Positions 13,695 to 25,589 of a DNA stretch of 64,000 nucleotides are shown in pieces (positions within the stretch are counted from its first letter, which is position 1; each line of letters begins with the position of its first letter). The stretch spans positions 558,001 through 622,000 of the forward strand of contig RCTD01000024.1 of the NCBI GenBank assembly GCA_014898415.1, written 5' to 3'. This DNA is from Stromatinia cepivora. Taxonomy: Eukaryota; Ascomycota; Leotiomycetes; Helotiales; Sclerotiniaceae. A program made the translations under genes and the position numbers. The notes beneath the pieces are model-generated. The model saw only the letters and a list, made by a program, of their open reading frames with translations. It was not told the DNA's origin and ran no database searches.

Positions 13695-14199
13695 CTTCGA
13701 AATCATAACATATTTCTTCTATTCAATTTTTCAAGGATTCCAATAAATAATATAACGAGAAAAAAGGGAACAACGATATAGAAACAAAAGAATAACTTTT
13801 TTTTTCTTTTCAATCTCTAGTATCATCTTCATTGCAATTTTATATCCCTGTTTGGATTATATAATCAATGATCAGTATATTATAAAAGTGGAAGATAAAC
13901 AAAGAATTTATTTTCGAATTTTGCTAATGAATAGTGATATAGTAATCTATTAAAGGATAAAGGAAAACTAATAAAAGAGTATATAGATGAGTATTACAAT
14001 TCCAATATCGACGATTATTCGGCTTAAAAGAATCAATAAAGTATTCGTTATAGAAATTATATCTTTCAATAATCAACGATTTTATATATCGAATATATAA
14101 ATAATCATTTCTTTTCTTATAATTCCTTTTATCTTTTATTTTGATTAGAAAATCAGCAATTTTCGATAATCTTTTTTCTCTCTTTTCTTCATTTAATTT
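13695..14199 (-). pseudogene. Copia-2 accessory antisense ORF, C-terminal part (copy E)
   Basis: Minus-strand frame (open 13924-14199) matching the accessory ORF of copies C and F: EEKREKR, then KIKDK, NYKKRNDYLYIRYIKSL, and a block corresponding to the Cys/Trp-rich segment. It lies antisense to pol of its own element. It is cut at codon level by the insertion of copy F; the upstream half is at 36252-36830 on the same strand. The remainder down to about 13695 aligns with copy C but contains stops. Function unknown. Confidence 0.6.
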
Positions 14200-14509
14200 T
14201 ATCACGGGATAGTATGATTACACAGCACTTTCAGGGATCGTTGAATAGATGGTACATATGATTGGTAAAATAAAAGAATTGAATGATTTGCCCTTAATTA
14301 TATAAATCAAAAACTGTATATATAGAACAAATGAATAATTATCTAGCTGATATATACTTTAATTAAACTAGATCTTTGTTTATTAATATATCAGGATCAT
14401 TTTATCAATTGATGGATTAATAAAGGCTAGTAAATCCTTCATTCCGATTTGGAAAATATATGTTTTGATTCTTTATAAAATACAGAGGATTGTGAGGCTT
14501 TCCGTAACA
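14200..14509 (-). repeat. Copia-2 3' LTR, copy F
   Basis: On the plus strand it begins TATCACGGGATAG and ends GCTTTCCGTAACA; on the coding strand this is the TGT...TA form, with terminal inverted repeats around TCACGG/CCGTGA. The pyrimidine run TACCCCTTAGA just inside (14510 onward) is the complement of the polypurine tract. It matches 35937-36246 along its length. Confidence 0.9.
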
Positions 14510-14878
14510 TACCCCTTAGATTGGAAGGCAATCTGAAACAAATGGAAAGGTATAAAAAATAACAATTCATATAATTCGTGAATGAATATATAAGGCGATT
14601 ATAGGTAGATATCAATCAAGGATTGGTATAATATATAAATCTAAAATGATCCTGATACCTTTAGAATAGAAAAGAATTTGAATATATATAAATCGTAAAT
14701 TTCTCTTAATCTTCGATTTGTTATTTACGATATTCTTCAAAATCAAGATTTTGAATAATAAAAAGAAAGTTTTCCGTCAGGAGAATACAAATGATTGATC
14801 GATTTTACAGTGTAGCAATTGAGAATACATATAATTGCTAGGCTACAACATATTGATCACAATAGCAAAATAAAATAA

Positions 14879-15190
14879 ATGAATTTTTTAAAAATATATA
14901 AATCCCCTCTTCACATTCTCGTTTTTGTTTTAATCAAGTTTTTATTAATCATTATCATACCTAAAATTTCGGGATCTAAAAAAACTAAACAAACGAATCT
15001 CAATCGTACTAAGCAAATAACAGCTGAAAAGAAAGCTTTGAGAAAGTTGAATACGAAAAAAGATCCTAATACTCCTTCGAGAAATCAACAAATCGAACAG
15101 AAAAAATTAATAAATTCAGTACAGATAACAAACCAAGATATCGATCTCTAGGAATATAGTTTAACTAAATCTGCTTCTAAAATAATATAC
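14879..15190 (+). pseudogene. Copia-2 accessory antisense ORF, N-terminal part (copy F)
   Basis: Starts at ATG 14879 and is open for 90 codons to a TAG at 15149-15151. Residues 13-32 form one strongly hydrophobic helix (LVFVLIKFLLIIII), probably a membrane anchor, followed by a Lys/Thr/Gln-rich hydrophilic stretch. The TAG lies where a Trp codon (TGG) is kept in copy C, so it is probably RIP-made. The frame is then interrupted by insertion of Copia-1 copy B at 15195 and resumes at 20686. No similarity to a known family is recognised. Confidence 0.6.
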
Positions 15191-15195
15191 CATCA
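15191..15195. repeat. Target-site duplication CATCA, left (copy B)
   Basis: CATCA immediately before the 5' LTR of copy B is repeated at 20681-20685 immediately after its 3' LTR. The empty site in copies C (near 24282-24300) and E (complement near 36510-36530) carries the sequence once. Confidence 0.9.
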
Positions 15196-15361
15196 TGTTG
15201 GAAATGAGGCCATCATAGGATTAGAATTGAGGTCACGAGACCACAATGGTGTATAGACCATATTTGGGGATAATTTCAATTCTATTCCTATTAGAATTAT
15301 AGATCCTTAGTTCAATCTATATAATCAACAATATTATTACTTTCTGTACCAAAAGTTAACA
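15196..15361 (+). repeat. Copia-1 5' LTR, copy B
   Basis: Begins TGTTGGAAATGAGG and ends AAAAGTTAACA, giving the TGTT...AACA terminal inverted repeat. It is the least mutated of the three Copia-1 LTRs; the 3' LTR and that of copy A have TATTGG at the same start. Confidence 0.92.
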
Positions 15362-15429
15362 GATTATGAGATCTGATTATATAGTAATGATTAGAAAGCA
15401 AAGCAAATCGAAAAAGGATTAGTATAATT

Positions 15430-18400
15430 AGTAGGGGTGGAACAAAATGAAAATCAGAGTTTTCATATAATGTTATTGAAACAGAATTGAAATACGATAA
15501 TACAGTTTATAACTTATAATATCATAGACCAGAATGGAAAACAATTTGCACAATACCGATATAGAATTATAACAAAGGCGAAAAACAAATTCATACAGCT
15601 ACAAGAAAATATATTACAATATAACCTTACGAATTTTTTTTTATTTGTTTTATTTTTTATATTTCTTTATTATTTTGAATTTATTTGTTGTATATCTTTT
15701 TTTAAAACCATTTTAAAAATTTGAAGACTATCTTCGATATTCATCAAACAACAAGAAACTTTCATAATATCGGAATCAAACAACCCTTCGAAATTCGATC
15801 AAAATAATTATAAACGATGATTTAGACAAATAAAGATACAATTGAGAGGGAAAGAATGGTTTTATATAATTAATCAAATATTAAACGAATATACATAGAT
15901 TATAGGATTCAATACAGCATTTGCCTATAAGATCAATGATTATATATATTACAATATTGAATTGAAATCGGAATATTTAAAGAACGAAGCGAATATATTA
16001 TTATATATTTATACAATATTCAATGATGATGATGAAGCCCTCACCAACGAATATTCAACAATATATATATTCTGGAGATACTTTAAATCAAAATATACTA
16101 GAATCAATGCAATCACAATCAATACGTATATAACGATGATCCAGAACTTCAAATTCCAATCCAATATTTATCTCAATATAACTATTATCGAAGTTTGGGA
16201 TAAACTGAAAGAGTATAAAAGGAAATTAGGAGTTATAAATAAAAGTTATCGATTAATATATCAAGATATTGCTTTGTTCTTGGTTTTAATATATAATCTT
16301 TTAATCGATTATCAAGGAATAATGGATATATTGAATATCCAAACCAGTTTTAATATTGATGATAAAATTAAGCATTTATAGATTAAGGAACTTTGTTTTA
16401 AAGATAGATCAGAGTTAATACAAATTACGAAAAGATTTAGGTATACTTTTCGACATTAAGAATCAGATTTCGAGACCCCAAACAATACTTGCAATCTATA
16501 TCAAAGAGAAGGTTATTATATATAAGACTATCTGTATTTAATATAAACCAATAAATTCTTTCGCAATTACTTTCATTATCAAAGGAAAAAAGAATTATCG
16601 AATCCGAAGAAGATTCATTTCAATAAAAAAGATCAAATATACTCTATTAATAATATCTTCGAATCAGATTCTGATATTGAGGATATAATAAAGGAAGATT
16701 GTAATTTGATAAAGGAAATCAATAATAAAGCTTCCCTTAACAAATGGTATATCGATATAGGTGTTTCTTTATATATGTTTGACTAATCTTCATTATTCAG
16801 ATCAATAGAATCTATTGTTAAACGAAGGATAAAGGTTGATAGGGGAATGATATATTGTTGCCATTGGGGTTTAGTGGATATAGTATACAAAGATGGTTTT
16901 AAAATGCTATTTTTAAATATATTATATATATCAGGGCTAGGAGTAAATTTGCTATTAGGAAAAAGGATCTGTGAAATAGGATTGTAAGGGGAATTCAACT
17001 TTTATTATATATATTTCAAAAAGGATAATAAGAAAGTTATTCATGCTAAAATGTAAAACGGAATATATATAGTTTTATATATAATTAAAGGATATAAGGA
17101 TACAGTTCTTTGTTTTAATATATATCAAAATGATCAGGAAAAAGGCTTTTCTTCAAAGATAATCGATAATATTAAAGGTATCGATAATGAATTAATATTT
17201 AAGGAGAAAAAGAAATATTTGTTATGGTATCGAAGATTCAATTATCTAGGTTTAGATAAGATCAAGAATCTATATAAGATATTCAATATAATCAAACTAA
17301 TAAAGGTTCTAATTGAATTAGATATCTACGAAATATATATATTCATTAAGATGATTAATCGTATTCCAAAGCAATTGAATCTGTATAAATCAAAGAGACT
17401 CGAATTTATATATTTCGATATTACAGAATTATTCTTAAAATCGATTTGAGGGAATTGTTATTTCATATTGATTATTAACAATTGTACAAAAATAAATTAG
17501 ATTATATTATTTAAACAAAAAGATAATACAATTCAAATATTGAAAATTTGGAAAAAGGAGATAGAATTAGTTATTAGAGAAAAGATCATTATAATTAGGA
17601 TTGATAATGTATCGGAACTTTTATAAACTATTTATAAATAATCATCAAATATACGATCCGAAGTTATAATAATTGTTTTTTTATATCAAAATGGATCTAT
17701 AGAACGGAATATAAGGATTATAAAAGTAGATATAAAAGTAATACTAAAAGAAGCTAGATTATTATTAGAATTTTAAAACGAAGTTGTAGAGTACAATATT
17801 TATATTAGAAATTGTATTAATATTGATTTTGATATAAATAGAATAGATCAATCCCTTATAGAAGTTTTTATAGGTATAATATTAGATATAGAGATATACA
17901 AAATCTGGGGGAGCAAATGTTATATTTATATTAATTCCAAGATTATTCCGAAAGGGCAAAGATATAACAAATTATAGGATATTTCGAAAATCGGTGTATT
18001 TTTAGAGTATTCAAAAGTTATGAACAAATATATCAAAGTATATTTTCTAGAATTAGATTATATATTTCAATTAAACAAAGTAATTATAAATGAATCTTAT
18101 CGAAGAAGAGATTTGGATTTTAAATTAAGAAATTATGAATTAGGTTTACAAAGAATAAAGAATATAGAGCTAGATCGAAAACCTTATGATAGACCGGCAA
18201 TAAATAAAGCACCTTCTCCATTCTCAATATCAAATATAATATCTATATTATTTTCGTTTCAAATATTCTTTTCAATAGATATTATATTGAGTTCAATGAT
18301 TATACCAAGTATCCCAATTATCGAATTGAAATCAAATAAATTAGATATATCAATACTAATATATAATGAAGATAAAAATAGCAATATTCAGAAAACAAAT

Positions 18401-20504
18401 CAAGAATCTTTTTTCAAGGATACTTTAGATATCGAATCTATTATTTCAAAGGGTCCAATTTAAAAATCAATTTTTGCAAATTTTGAATCTATATTAAAAA
18501 CAAAATTTAAGATTATCTTAAATTTTGCTGATAAGTTTATTTTAATAAAATCAAAAAGTAAAGTAAATCTATAATCATTTGAAATCGAATAAAAGGATGA
18601 AATGAATTTTGAAGATAAATCTTTAAGGTATTTAATACAAAAATGGAAAAGAGATATAGAATAAGATTCTGAAGAAGAACGGGAAAACAAGATTATAAGA
18701 ATATTGATTGTAATATTTATATAGGCTAAAACTCAAGAAAATATAGAATATATTATAATTATAATCCCAATTATTTATAAGATAAACCTTTATATCAAAA
18801 ACAAAATCGTTTCAGATTTTATAATTTTGTTGATAGATATAAACAATACAAAAAGTATAGTATATCTAATCGAAGAAATTTTAGGAATCAAAATATTAAG
18901 AATTTATAAGGAAACAATATCGGATCAAGAATATTCTAAAAAATAGAAAGAAATTATCCAAAAGGAAATTATATTCTTGATTCAAAATAGTATTTGGAAA
19001 GAATATATATTCCTTAAAAAAAGTAATCTAATTTCGATGAAATAAATATTTATAGTTAAGATTAAAAATAATAAGATAGAACAATTCAAAACAAGATTAA
19101 TAATTCGAAGGTTCAATTAGATATTAGGAAAGGATTATAATGAAATATTTATATCAATAATAAGGTTAGATATATTCAGATTATTCCTAATTATTATTAC
19201 AAAGGAAAATTTGGAATATTCATATTTCAATATCAAAAACGCTTTTATCAAATCATATTTAAAAAAAGAGATCTATTTCGAATTATCCCAAAATATCAAA
19301 ATCAAAAAGGGATATATATTATAAGCTTTACAAAGTCTATATGATTTGAAACAAACTAAAAGAGACTAAAGTTTATTATTGAAGAAAAAACTTTTAAGTA
19401 TAGATTTTGTACAAAGTTTAACAGATCTATATCTATATATATTCAAAAACCATAATATAATATTATTGATATATATCAACGATATCATTATTATATCGCA
19501 CACATTATTGCAAATCATTTGATTCGATAAAAAACTATCAACCCGTTTTAACATCAAGAATCTAAAGGAGATTAATAAAATTCTAAATGTTAAAGTTATT
19601 CATAATAGAAAAACATATATATTAATTATAGATCAAAAAGAATATCTCAATATTATATTAACCAAATACAATATTATATATAAACGATATCAAATCAAGA
19701 AACTATCAATAATAGATTATACCTATCTTCAGCCAACAATCAATAACAATGAACTAATAGATATAAACAAATATCAATAATAAATAAAAAATATAATTTA
19801 TTCAATAATATATACTCAATCAAATATAATATTCTCAATTGAAAGACTTTTACAATTTATAATAAAACCAATAAAACATTATATTATAGCTTTAAAGAAT
19901 TTGATACAATATTTATAATCAACAATTAAACAAAAATTATGATTCAGATTAAAAAAAATACAATCTGATATTTGTAAAGAATATAATATATCTGATAATA
20001 TAATAAAGATATATATAGATACAGATTAAACTAATAACAAATATAACCGGAAAAGTATTTCAAGAGGAATTATAATATTCTATAAAGGTCTTATATTATA
20101 GACTAACAAGAAATAAATGTTTGTAATTACTTCTAATACGGAATCAGAATATATTGCGATAACAATATTCATTAAACAAAAAAGATGGATTATATAAATA
20201 TTTAAAGATTTATTTAGATTAAGTTATATTGGAAAGAACAGAGATATAATTCAGATACTTGATAATAATTAAGACATTTTAGTTTTAATCAAGAATTTAT
20301 ATTTATATAAATGATCCAAATATATAAATATCAGTTATTATTTCATTAAGGATTTGATAGAAAAAAAGAAAATCGTTATTAATTATATCAATATATACAA
20401 TATAATTGTTAACAGAATAATGAAATTTTGTATAAGAATTGCTTTCGAAAGATTCAAGAAAATATTAGGATTAGTAATCTAGAAGGATCGAATAGGATAT
20501 CTTC
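15430..20504 (+). pseudogene. Copia-1 gag-pol relic (copy B)
   Basis: Domains in order: gag (open 15962-16381), protease (about 16741-16870; a WYIDIGVSLYMFD block where Copia proteases have D[ST]GAS) and gag-pre-integrase (about 16900-17220; YISGLGVNLLLGKR). Integrase comes next (17219-18100, including YRRFNYLGLDKIKNLYK and an FLEYSK block), then the Ser/Pro-rich linker (open 18020-18463). RT follows (about 19130-19760) with YINDIIII near 19470 in place of YVDD, then RNase H (about 19800-20450). Zinc-binding His and Cys of the integrase N-terminus are replaced by Tyr, as RIP on CAC and TGC would produce. Not functional. Confidence 0.82.
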
Positions 20505-20514
20505 AATAAAGGAA

Positions 20515-20680
20515 TATTGGAAATGAAATCATTATAGAATTAGAATTGAAATCACGAGATTATAATGGTGTACAGATTATATTTGGGGATAACCTCAATT
20601 CTACTCCTATTAGAATTATAGATCCTTAATTCAATCTATATAGTCAACAATACTATTACTTCCTGCACCAAAAGTTAACA
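20515..20680 (+). repeat. Copia-1 3' LTR, copy B
   Basis: 166 bp, same as the 5' LTR except for transitions, ending CCAAAAGTTAACA. It is followed by the TSD CATCA at 20681-20685. Confidence 0.92.
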
Positions 20681-20690
20681 CATCATTTAT

Positions 20691-21453
20691 TTCAGAAATC
20701 GCTTCCCCCTATCAAAGGAACTACTGTTTGTTGTGGTCAATTGTTAGTTATAGATTCAGATAGTAATTTGGAGATAGATTTTATTCTTGAATTCTATTAT
20801 ATAATTGAAAGGTTTTATTAATCCTATATTTATAATTATCGAAATAAAGATTGTTTAATAAAAGAAAGAAAAAAGGGAGTGTTTCTTTATTTGATGACAA
20901 CGATCCATTCAATCTTTTGACACTGGATTTTTCGGACGATGAACCAAATAAAAAAGAGAAAGAAAAAAGATCATCGAAAGTTGCTGGCTCTCCAATCAAA
21001 ACAAAAGATAAAGAGAATTATAAGAAAAGGAACGATTATTTATACATTTGATATATGAAATCGTTAATCATTGAAAGATATAATTTCTATAACAAATGCT
21101 TTATTGATTTTTTTAAGCCGAATAATCGTTAATATTAGAATTATAATATTCATCCGTATATTCCCTTATTGACTTTCTTCTATTCTTTAGTAGATTATTA
21201 TATTGCTATTTATCAGCAAAATTCGAAAATAAATTTTTCGTTTATCCTTTATCTTTATAATATATTGATCATTGATTGTATAATCCAAGTAAGGATACAG
21301 AATTACAATAAAGGTGATATTAGAGATCGAGGAAAAAAGAGAAATTGTTCTTTCGCCCCCATATTATCGTTCCCCCTCTCCTCACCGTATTATTTATCGA
21401 AGTCCTTGAAAAACCGAACAAAAGAAATATATTATGATTTCGGAAAACGATAA
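20691..21453 (+). pseudogene. Copia-2 accessory antisense ORF, C-terminal part (copy F)
   Basis: Continuation of the frame begun at 14879 after the Copia-1 insertion. It is open at 20851-21051 (acidic SDDEPNKKEKEKR block, then NYKKRNDYLYI) and 21169-21453 (YSLVDYYIAIYQQNSK, then IIDCIIQV and a basic tail). Reading through from the upstream half needs a -1 shift at the A-rich run near 20860-20878. Two or three stops replace Trp/Arg/Gln codons present in copy C. It is antisense to the pol of its own element, which begins beyond 21500 on the minus strand. Function unknown. Confidence 0.62.
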
Positions 21454-21499
21454 TAAAGATAAAAAAGAAAAAATAATGAAAAAGAAAAGAAGGAAAAAA

Positions 21500-23290
21500 T
21501 AAATGGTATATTCAAAGAAAAGAGAAAAAAGGGATAATCCCTTAACTTCTATAATACCGATAGTATTAATAGTTCCGATTGCTCCAATTATTCCTTATTC
21601 CTTAATTGTTACGGATAATCTAAAGACTCTTTTACTTGAACTTTAAATTATTGAGTTTAGAAAAAAGCTTATCCTTCTTTAAGGATAGGAAAATGAAGAA
21701 TAAAAAAATGATCGGCTTTGATTGTTTTTTGTTTTCCGATGAATATAAAATACACAAATTGGAATGTATTATAGAAAAGTATAATAATCTGAAATACCAA
21801 ATAGGATTCATTTTATCTATATCAAAGGGAAGAAATACAAGCTCTAGATTATCGTTATTCAAGTTTTATAATCATCGTTATTCAAATTCTATAATCCTAT
21901 TACTCATATCTTATAGATTGAAAAAGAATCGAAAGTATTCGAATTTTTGTTTTATAAAGTTCTTAATAAACCCGTTAATAATTATATCGATGATCGATAG
22001 ATAGATTATATAAAAATTCCTTTTTGAATATTCTTGATATAATTATATATTTTGGATATTAATGTAATATAATTTCATAATAATCTATTCGTTCTTATTA
22101 ATCATTAATCTAATCGTTTGCTAATTGTTATAAAAGATCGTTACAAACTCTTTCATTATTAGATCGATCTTTTTTAAAAAATATAAAATTACTATAATTT
22201 CTTTTGATATATACTCGACTCCGAAAAGCTTTACTTCGATAATCGAGATGATCATGATATTTTGCTTGAACGTTTTCTATATAATTAAACTATCGAAAAA
22301 GGATATAATATACCTTTGGGATAATCAATAAATATCTAGATCATTTGTAAAAAAAGTGTTTGAGAAGATGAGAAGTTATAGTATTTGATTATCATTATAT
22401 TGAATCGCGAGATACCTTGTATTCTATAAATATTATAAACAATGATCGATAGTTTTTATATAATTGCTCAATAGATTAATCAAATAATAACTCAATTATA
22501 AAACAACAAATGATATATCCGTTTTTATAATAATTGCAATATATAATATTGAATCCATTTTTTCTTGATACATTTTTATAATATATACAGAAGCTTAACC
22601 CTGATTTTTCCAAAATACCATTATCGGGAGCAATATACTTGTTATCCTGTTTATTACTTTAAATTTCTTAGCAATCTTTTCAATATATATATTATAAACT
22701 AACCATAACTTTTTCTTAAATCGATTACAAAATATATATATACCCAGAAACCATTTAGTGTTTTTTAGGTCTTGTAGCTTATATACAGCTTTGATTCCCT
22801 TAATAATCTTTATGGCAATTAATTCGTTTTTCTTATAATAAATGATTTAAACATCGTCTATAAAGAAAAGAATCATAATGATATATTTTGGATTAATATA
22901 TAAATATAGTTCCTTTTTATATTATACCAATTCTAGTTTCTCGAGTATTCGAATGAAATCTTTAAATTATATAGTTGAGGAATTTCGTAGATTATACAAA
23001 GCTCGATCAATTATAATATTTTTGTTTGGGATTTTGTATTTATCAGGTAGATAATATATAATTAGGGTATTGAAAGGATTGTATAGAGTATTGATAAAGG
23101 TGTTGATTATATTGTATTGTTTTGTTTCGAGATTGTATTTAACGATGATTGCTATTACGATTCGGAATGATCAGTTTGCTAATGTAGTAATGTAAATAGT
23201 TTCAATAATATTTTTAGTTTAGAGATCTCTTTGTATTATTAAATATAAACGGCAACAAATGATTAGATCTTGATTATCGCATTTATATAT
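21500..23290 (-). pseudogene. Copia-2 pol relic, RNase H and part of RT (copy F, left part)
   Basis: Minus strand. RNase H at about 22330-21980 and RT at about 23050-22560, interrupted in RT by insertion of copy C at 23291-23295. The RT active-site block reads FFIDDV near 22866-22849, so both Asp codons are kept. The region 21500-21980, between RNase H and the accessory ORF, is non-coding as far as I can see; the open frames on both strands there are short overlaps. Confidence 0.75.
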
Positions 23291-23295
23291 AAATA
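23291..23295. repeat. Target-site duplication AAATA, left (copy C)
   Basis: AAATA before the left LTR of copy C recurs at 31585-31589 directly after its right LTR. The uninterrupted target is seen in copy E (complement near 11855-11875) and in copy C's own RT region near 26920-26935. Confidence 0.9.
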
Positions 23296-23604
23296 TATCA
23301 CGGGATAGTATAATTACAGAGCACTTTCAGGGATCGGGGAATAGGTGGTACACGTGATTGGTAGAGTAAAAGAATTGAATGATTTGCCCTTGATTATATG
23401 AATCAAAAGCTATATATATAGAATAAATAAATGATTATCTAGTTGATATACATTTTAATTAGGTTAAATCTTTGTTTATTAGGATATCAAGATCATCTTA
23501 TTAATTGGTAGATTGATAAGGGTTAATGGATCCTTCATTCCGATTGGAAAATATATGCTTTGATCTTTTGTAGGATACAGGGGATCACAGAGCTTTCTGT
23601 GATA
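23296..23604 (-). repeat. Copia-2 3' LTR, copy C (309 bp)
   Basis: Plus-strand ends are TATCACGGGATAG and CTTTCTGTGATA. CACCCCCTAGATCG directly inside is the complement of the polypurine tract. Pairs with 31276-31584. Confidence 0.92.
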
Positions 23605-23969
23605 CACCCCCTAGATCGAAAAACGATCTGAAATAAATAGAAAGGTATAGAAAATAATAATTTATATAATTCATAAATGAATATGTAAGGTGATTATAGG
23701 CAAATGTCAATAAAGGAGTAATGTAATATATAAACCTGAAATGATCCTGGTACTTTTGGAATAGAAAAGAATTTGATTGTATATAAATCGCAAATTTCTT
23801 TTGGTATTCGGCTTGTTACCTATGATATTCTTTGAAATCAAGATTTTGAACAATAAAAAGAAAGTTTTTTGTTGGGAGAATATAGGTGAATAATCGATCC
23901 TGTAGTATAGCAATTAAGAATGTATGTAGTTATTAGGTTATAATGTATTGATCGCGATGGTGAAGTAAA

Positions 23970-25022
23970 ATGAATGAATTTTTAAAGGTATATAGATCCC
24001 CTTTTTGTATTCTCGTTTTTATTTTTAATTAAGTTCTTATTAATCATTATTATATTTAAGATTTCGGGGTTTAAAAAGGCTAAGCAAGCGAATTTCAATT
24101 GTGCTAGGTAAATAGTAATTGAGAAAAAAACTTTGAAAAAATCGAATACAAAAGAAGATCCCAATATTCCTTTGAAGGATTAATAAATCGAATAAAGAGA
24201 ATTAATAAATCCAATATAGATAATGAATCAAGATATCGATTTTTGGGAGTATAATTTAACTAAATTTGCTTCTAGAATGATATGTAATTATCTATTTCAG
24301 AAACCGTTCCCTTTTGTCAAAGGAATTGTTATTCGTCGTGGTTAATTGTTTATTATAGGTTCAGATAATAATTTGAAGGTAAATTTCATTCTTAAATCCT
24401 GTTATATAATTGAAAGGTTTTATTAATCCTGTATTTGTAATTGTTAAAGTAAGGATCGCTTGATGAAGGAGAAAAAAGAAGAAGGGTTTCTTTATCTGAT
24501 GATGACGATCTATTCGATCCTTTGGTATTGGGTTTTTCGGATGATGAATTAAATGAAGAAGAAAGAGAAAAAAGGTTATCAAAAGTTGCTGGCTTTTCAA
24601 TCAAAATAAAAGATAAGGGGAGTTATAGGGAAAGGAATGATTATTTATATATTCGATATATGAAGTTGTTGATCGCTGAGAGACATAATTTCTATAGTGA
24701 ATGTTTTATTGATTTTTCCAAGTTGAATAATCGTTGGTGTTGGAATTGTAGTATTCATCTATATGCTTTTTTGCCGGCTTTTCTTTATTCTTTGGCAAAT
24801 TATTATATCGCTGTTTATCAGCAAAATTCAAAAGTAAGTTCTTTATTCACCCCTCATTTTTATAATATACTAATCGTTGATTGTATAGTTCAAGTAGGGA
24901 TACAGAATTGCGATGAAGGTAATACTGAAGATCGAGGAGAAGAAAGAAATTGTTCTTTCGCCTTTATATCATTATTCCTTTTCTTTTCGTTATATTATTT
25001 ATCGGAGTCCTTGAAAGGCTGA
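23970..25022 (+). pseudogene. Copia-2 accessory antisense ORF (copy C), best copy
   Basis: The most intact version of an unknown gene. The 5' half (ATG at 23970) encodes one hydrophobic segment and a Lys-rich stretch and has stops (for example 24030 and 24068). The 3' half is open from 24522 to 25022. From the 5' end of that stretch, using its own numbering: an acidic/basic block with SDDELNEEEREKR (residues 6-18); a KIKDKGSYRERNDYLYIRYMK block (28-47); a Trp/Cys cluster, RWCWNC, followed by LYAFLPAFLYSLANYYIAVY; then a block with VDC and a second Cys in QNCDEG. It runs antisense to pol, between RNase H and the 3' LTR, in all three Copia-2 copies. Function unknown. The retained Cys and Trp codons argue for past selection. 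Confidence 0.6.
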
Positions 25023-25589
25023 ACAGAAAAAGTATATTGTAATTTCGGAGAACGATAATAAAGATAAAAAAGAAAGAATAATAAAGAAGAAAAGGAGAAA
25101 AGAGCAGATAATATATTTAAAGAAAAAGGAAAAAAGGGATAATCTTTTGACTTTTATAGTATTGATAGCATCAATAGTTCCAGTTATTCTAGTTGTTTTT
25201 CATTCCTTGATTATTATGAATAATCTAGAGGTTCTTTTATTTAAACTTCAAACTATTGAATTTAAAAAGAAGCTTATCCTTTTTCGAGAATAGAAAAGTG
25301 AAAAGTGGAAAAGTAATCGACCTTAATTGTTCTTTGTTTTCCAATGGATATAGAGTATACAAATTAGAATACATCATAGAAAAATATAATAATCTGGAAT
25401 ACTAAATAGGATTCATTCCATTTATACTAAAGAGAAGAATTACAAACTTCAGATTATCATTATCCAAGCTCTATAATCCAGATTGTCATTATTCAAACTC
25501 TATAATCATTGTTATTTAAGTTTTATAATCCTATTGTTTATATCTTGTAGATTAAGAAGAAATCAGAAATATTCGAATTTTTGTCTTGT

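Larger units (their letters stand above)
9933..14199 (+). mobile_element. Copia-2 LTR retrotransposon copy E, left visible part
   Basis: Plus-strand element of a second Copia family. Its 5' LTR, gag, protease and first part of integrase are outside the window, displaced by copy A. Present here are the integrase C-terminal part, linker, RT, RNase H and the first part of an accessory ORF that runs on the opposite strand. At 14195-14199 (AATTT) it is interrupted by copy F; the same five bases recur at 36247-36251, after which the element continues to its 3' LTR at 37501. Copies E, C and F share the same gene order, which allows this reconstruction. Confidence 0.85.
15196..20680 (+). mobile_element. 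Copia-1 LTR retrotransposon copy B, complete (5485 bp)
   Basis: Complete plus-strand Copia element with two 166-bp LTRs (15196-15361 and 20515-20680), a polypurine tract (AATAAAGGAA at 20505-20514) and 5-bp TSD CATCA. It lies inside the accessory ORF of copy F; comparing copies C and E gives the uninterrupted target. It has full coding potential in outline but many stops from RIP. Confidence 0.93.

Noticed and set aside
21636..22004. 122-codon plus-strand frame in copy F
   Set aside because: It lies opposite the RNase H side of the Copia-2 pol and overlaps an equally open minus frame; the equivalent region of copy C is not open.
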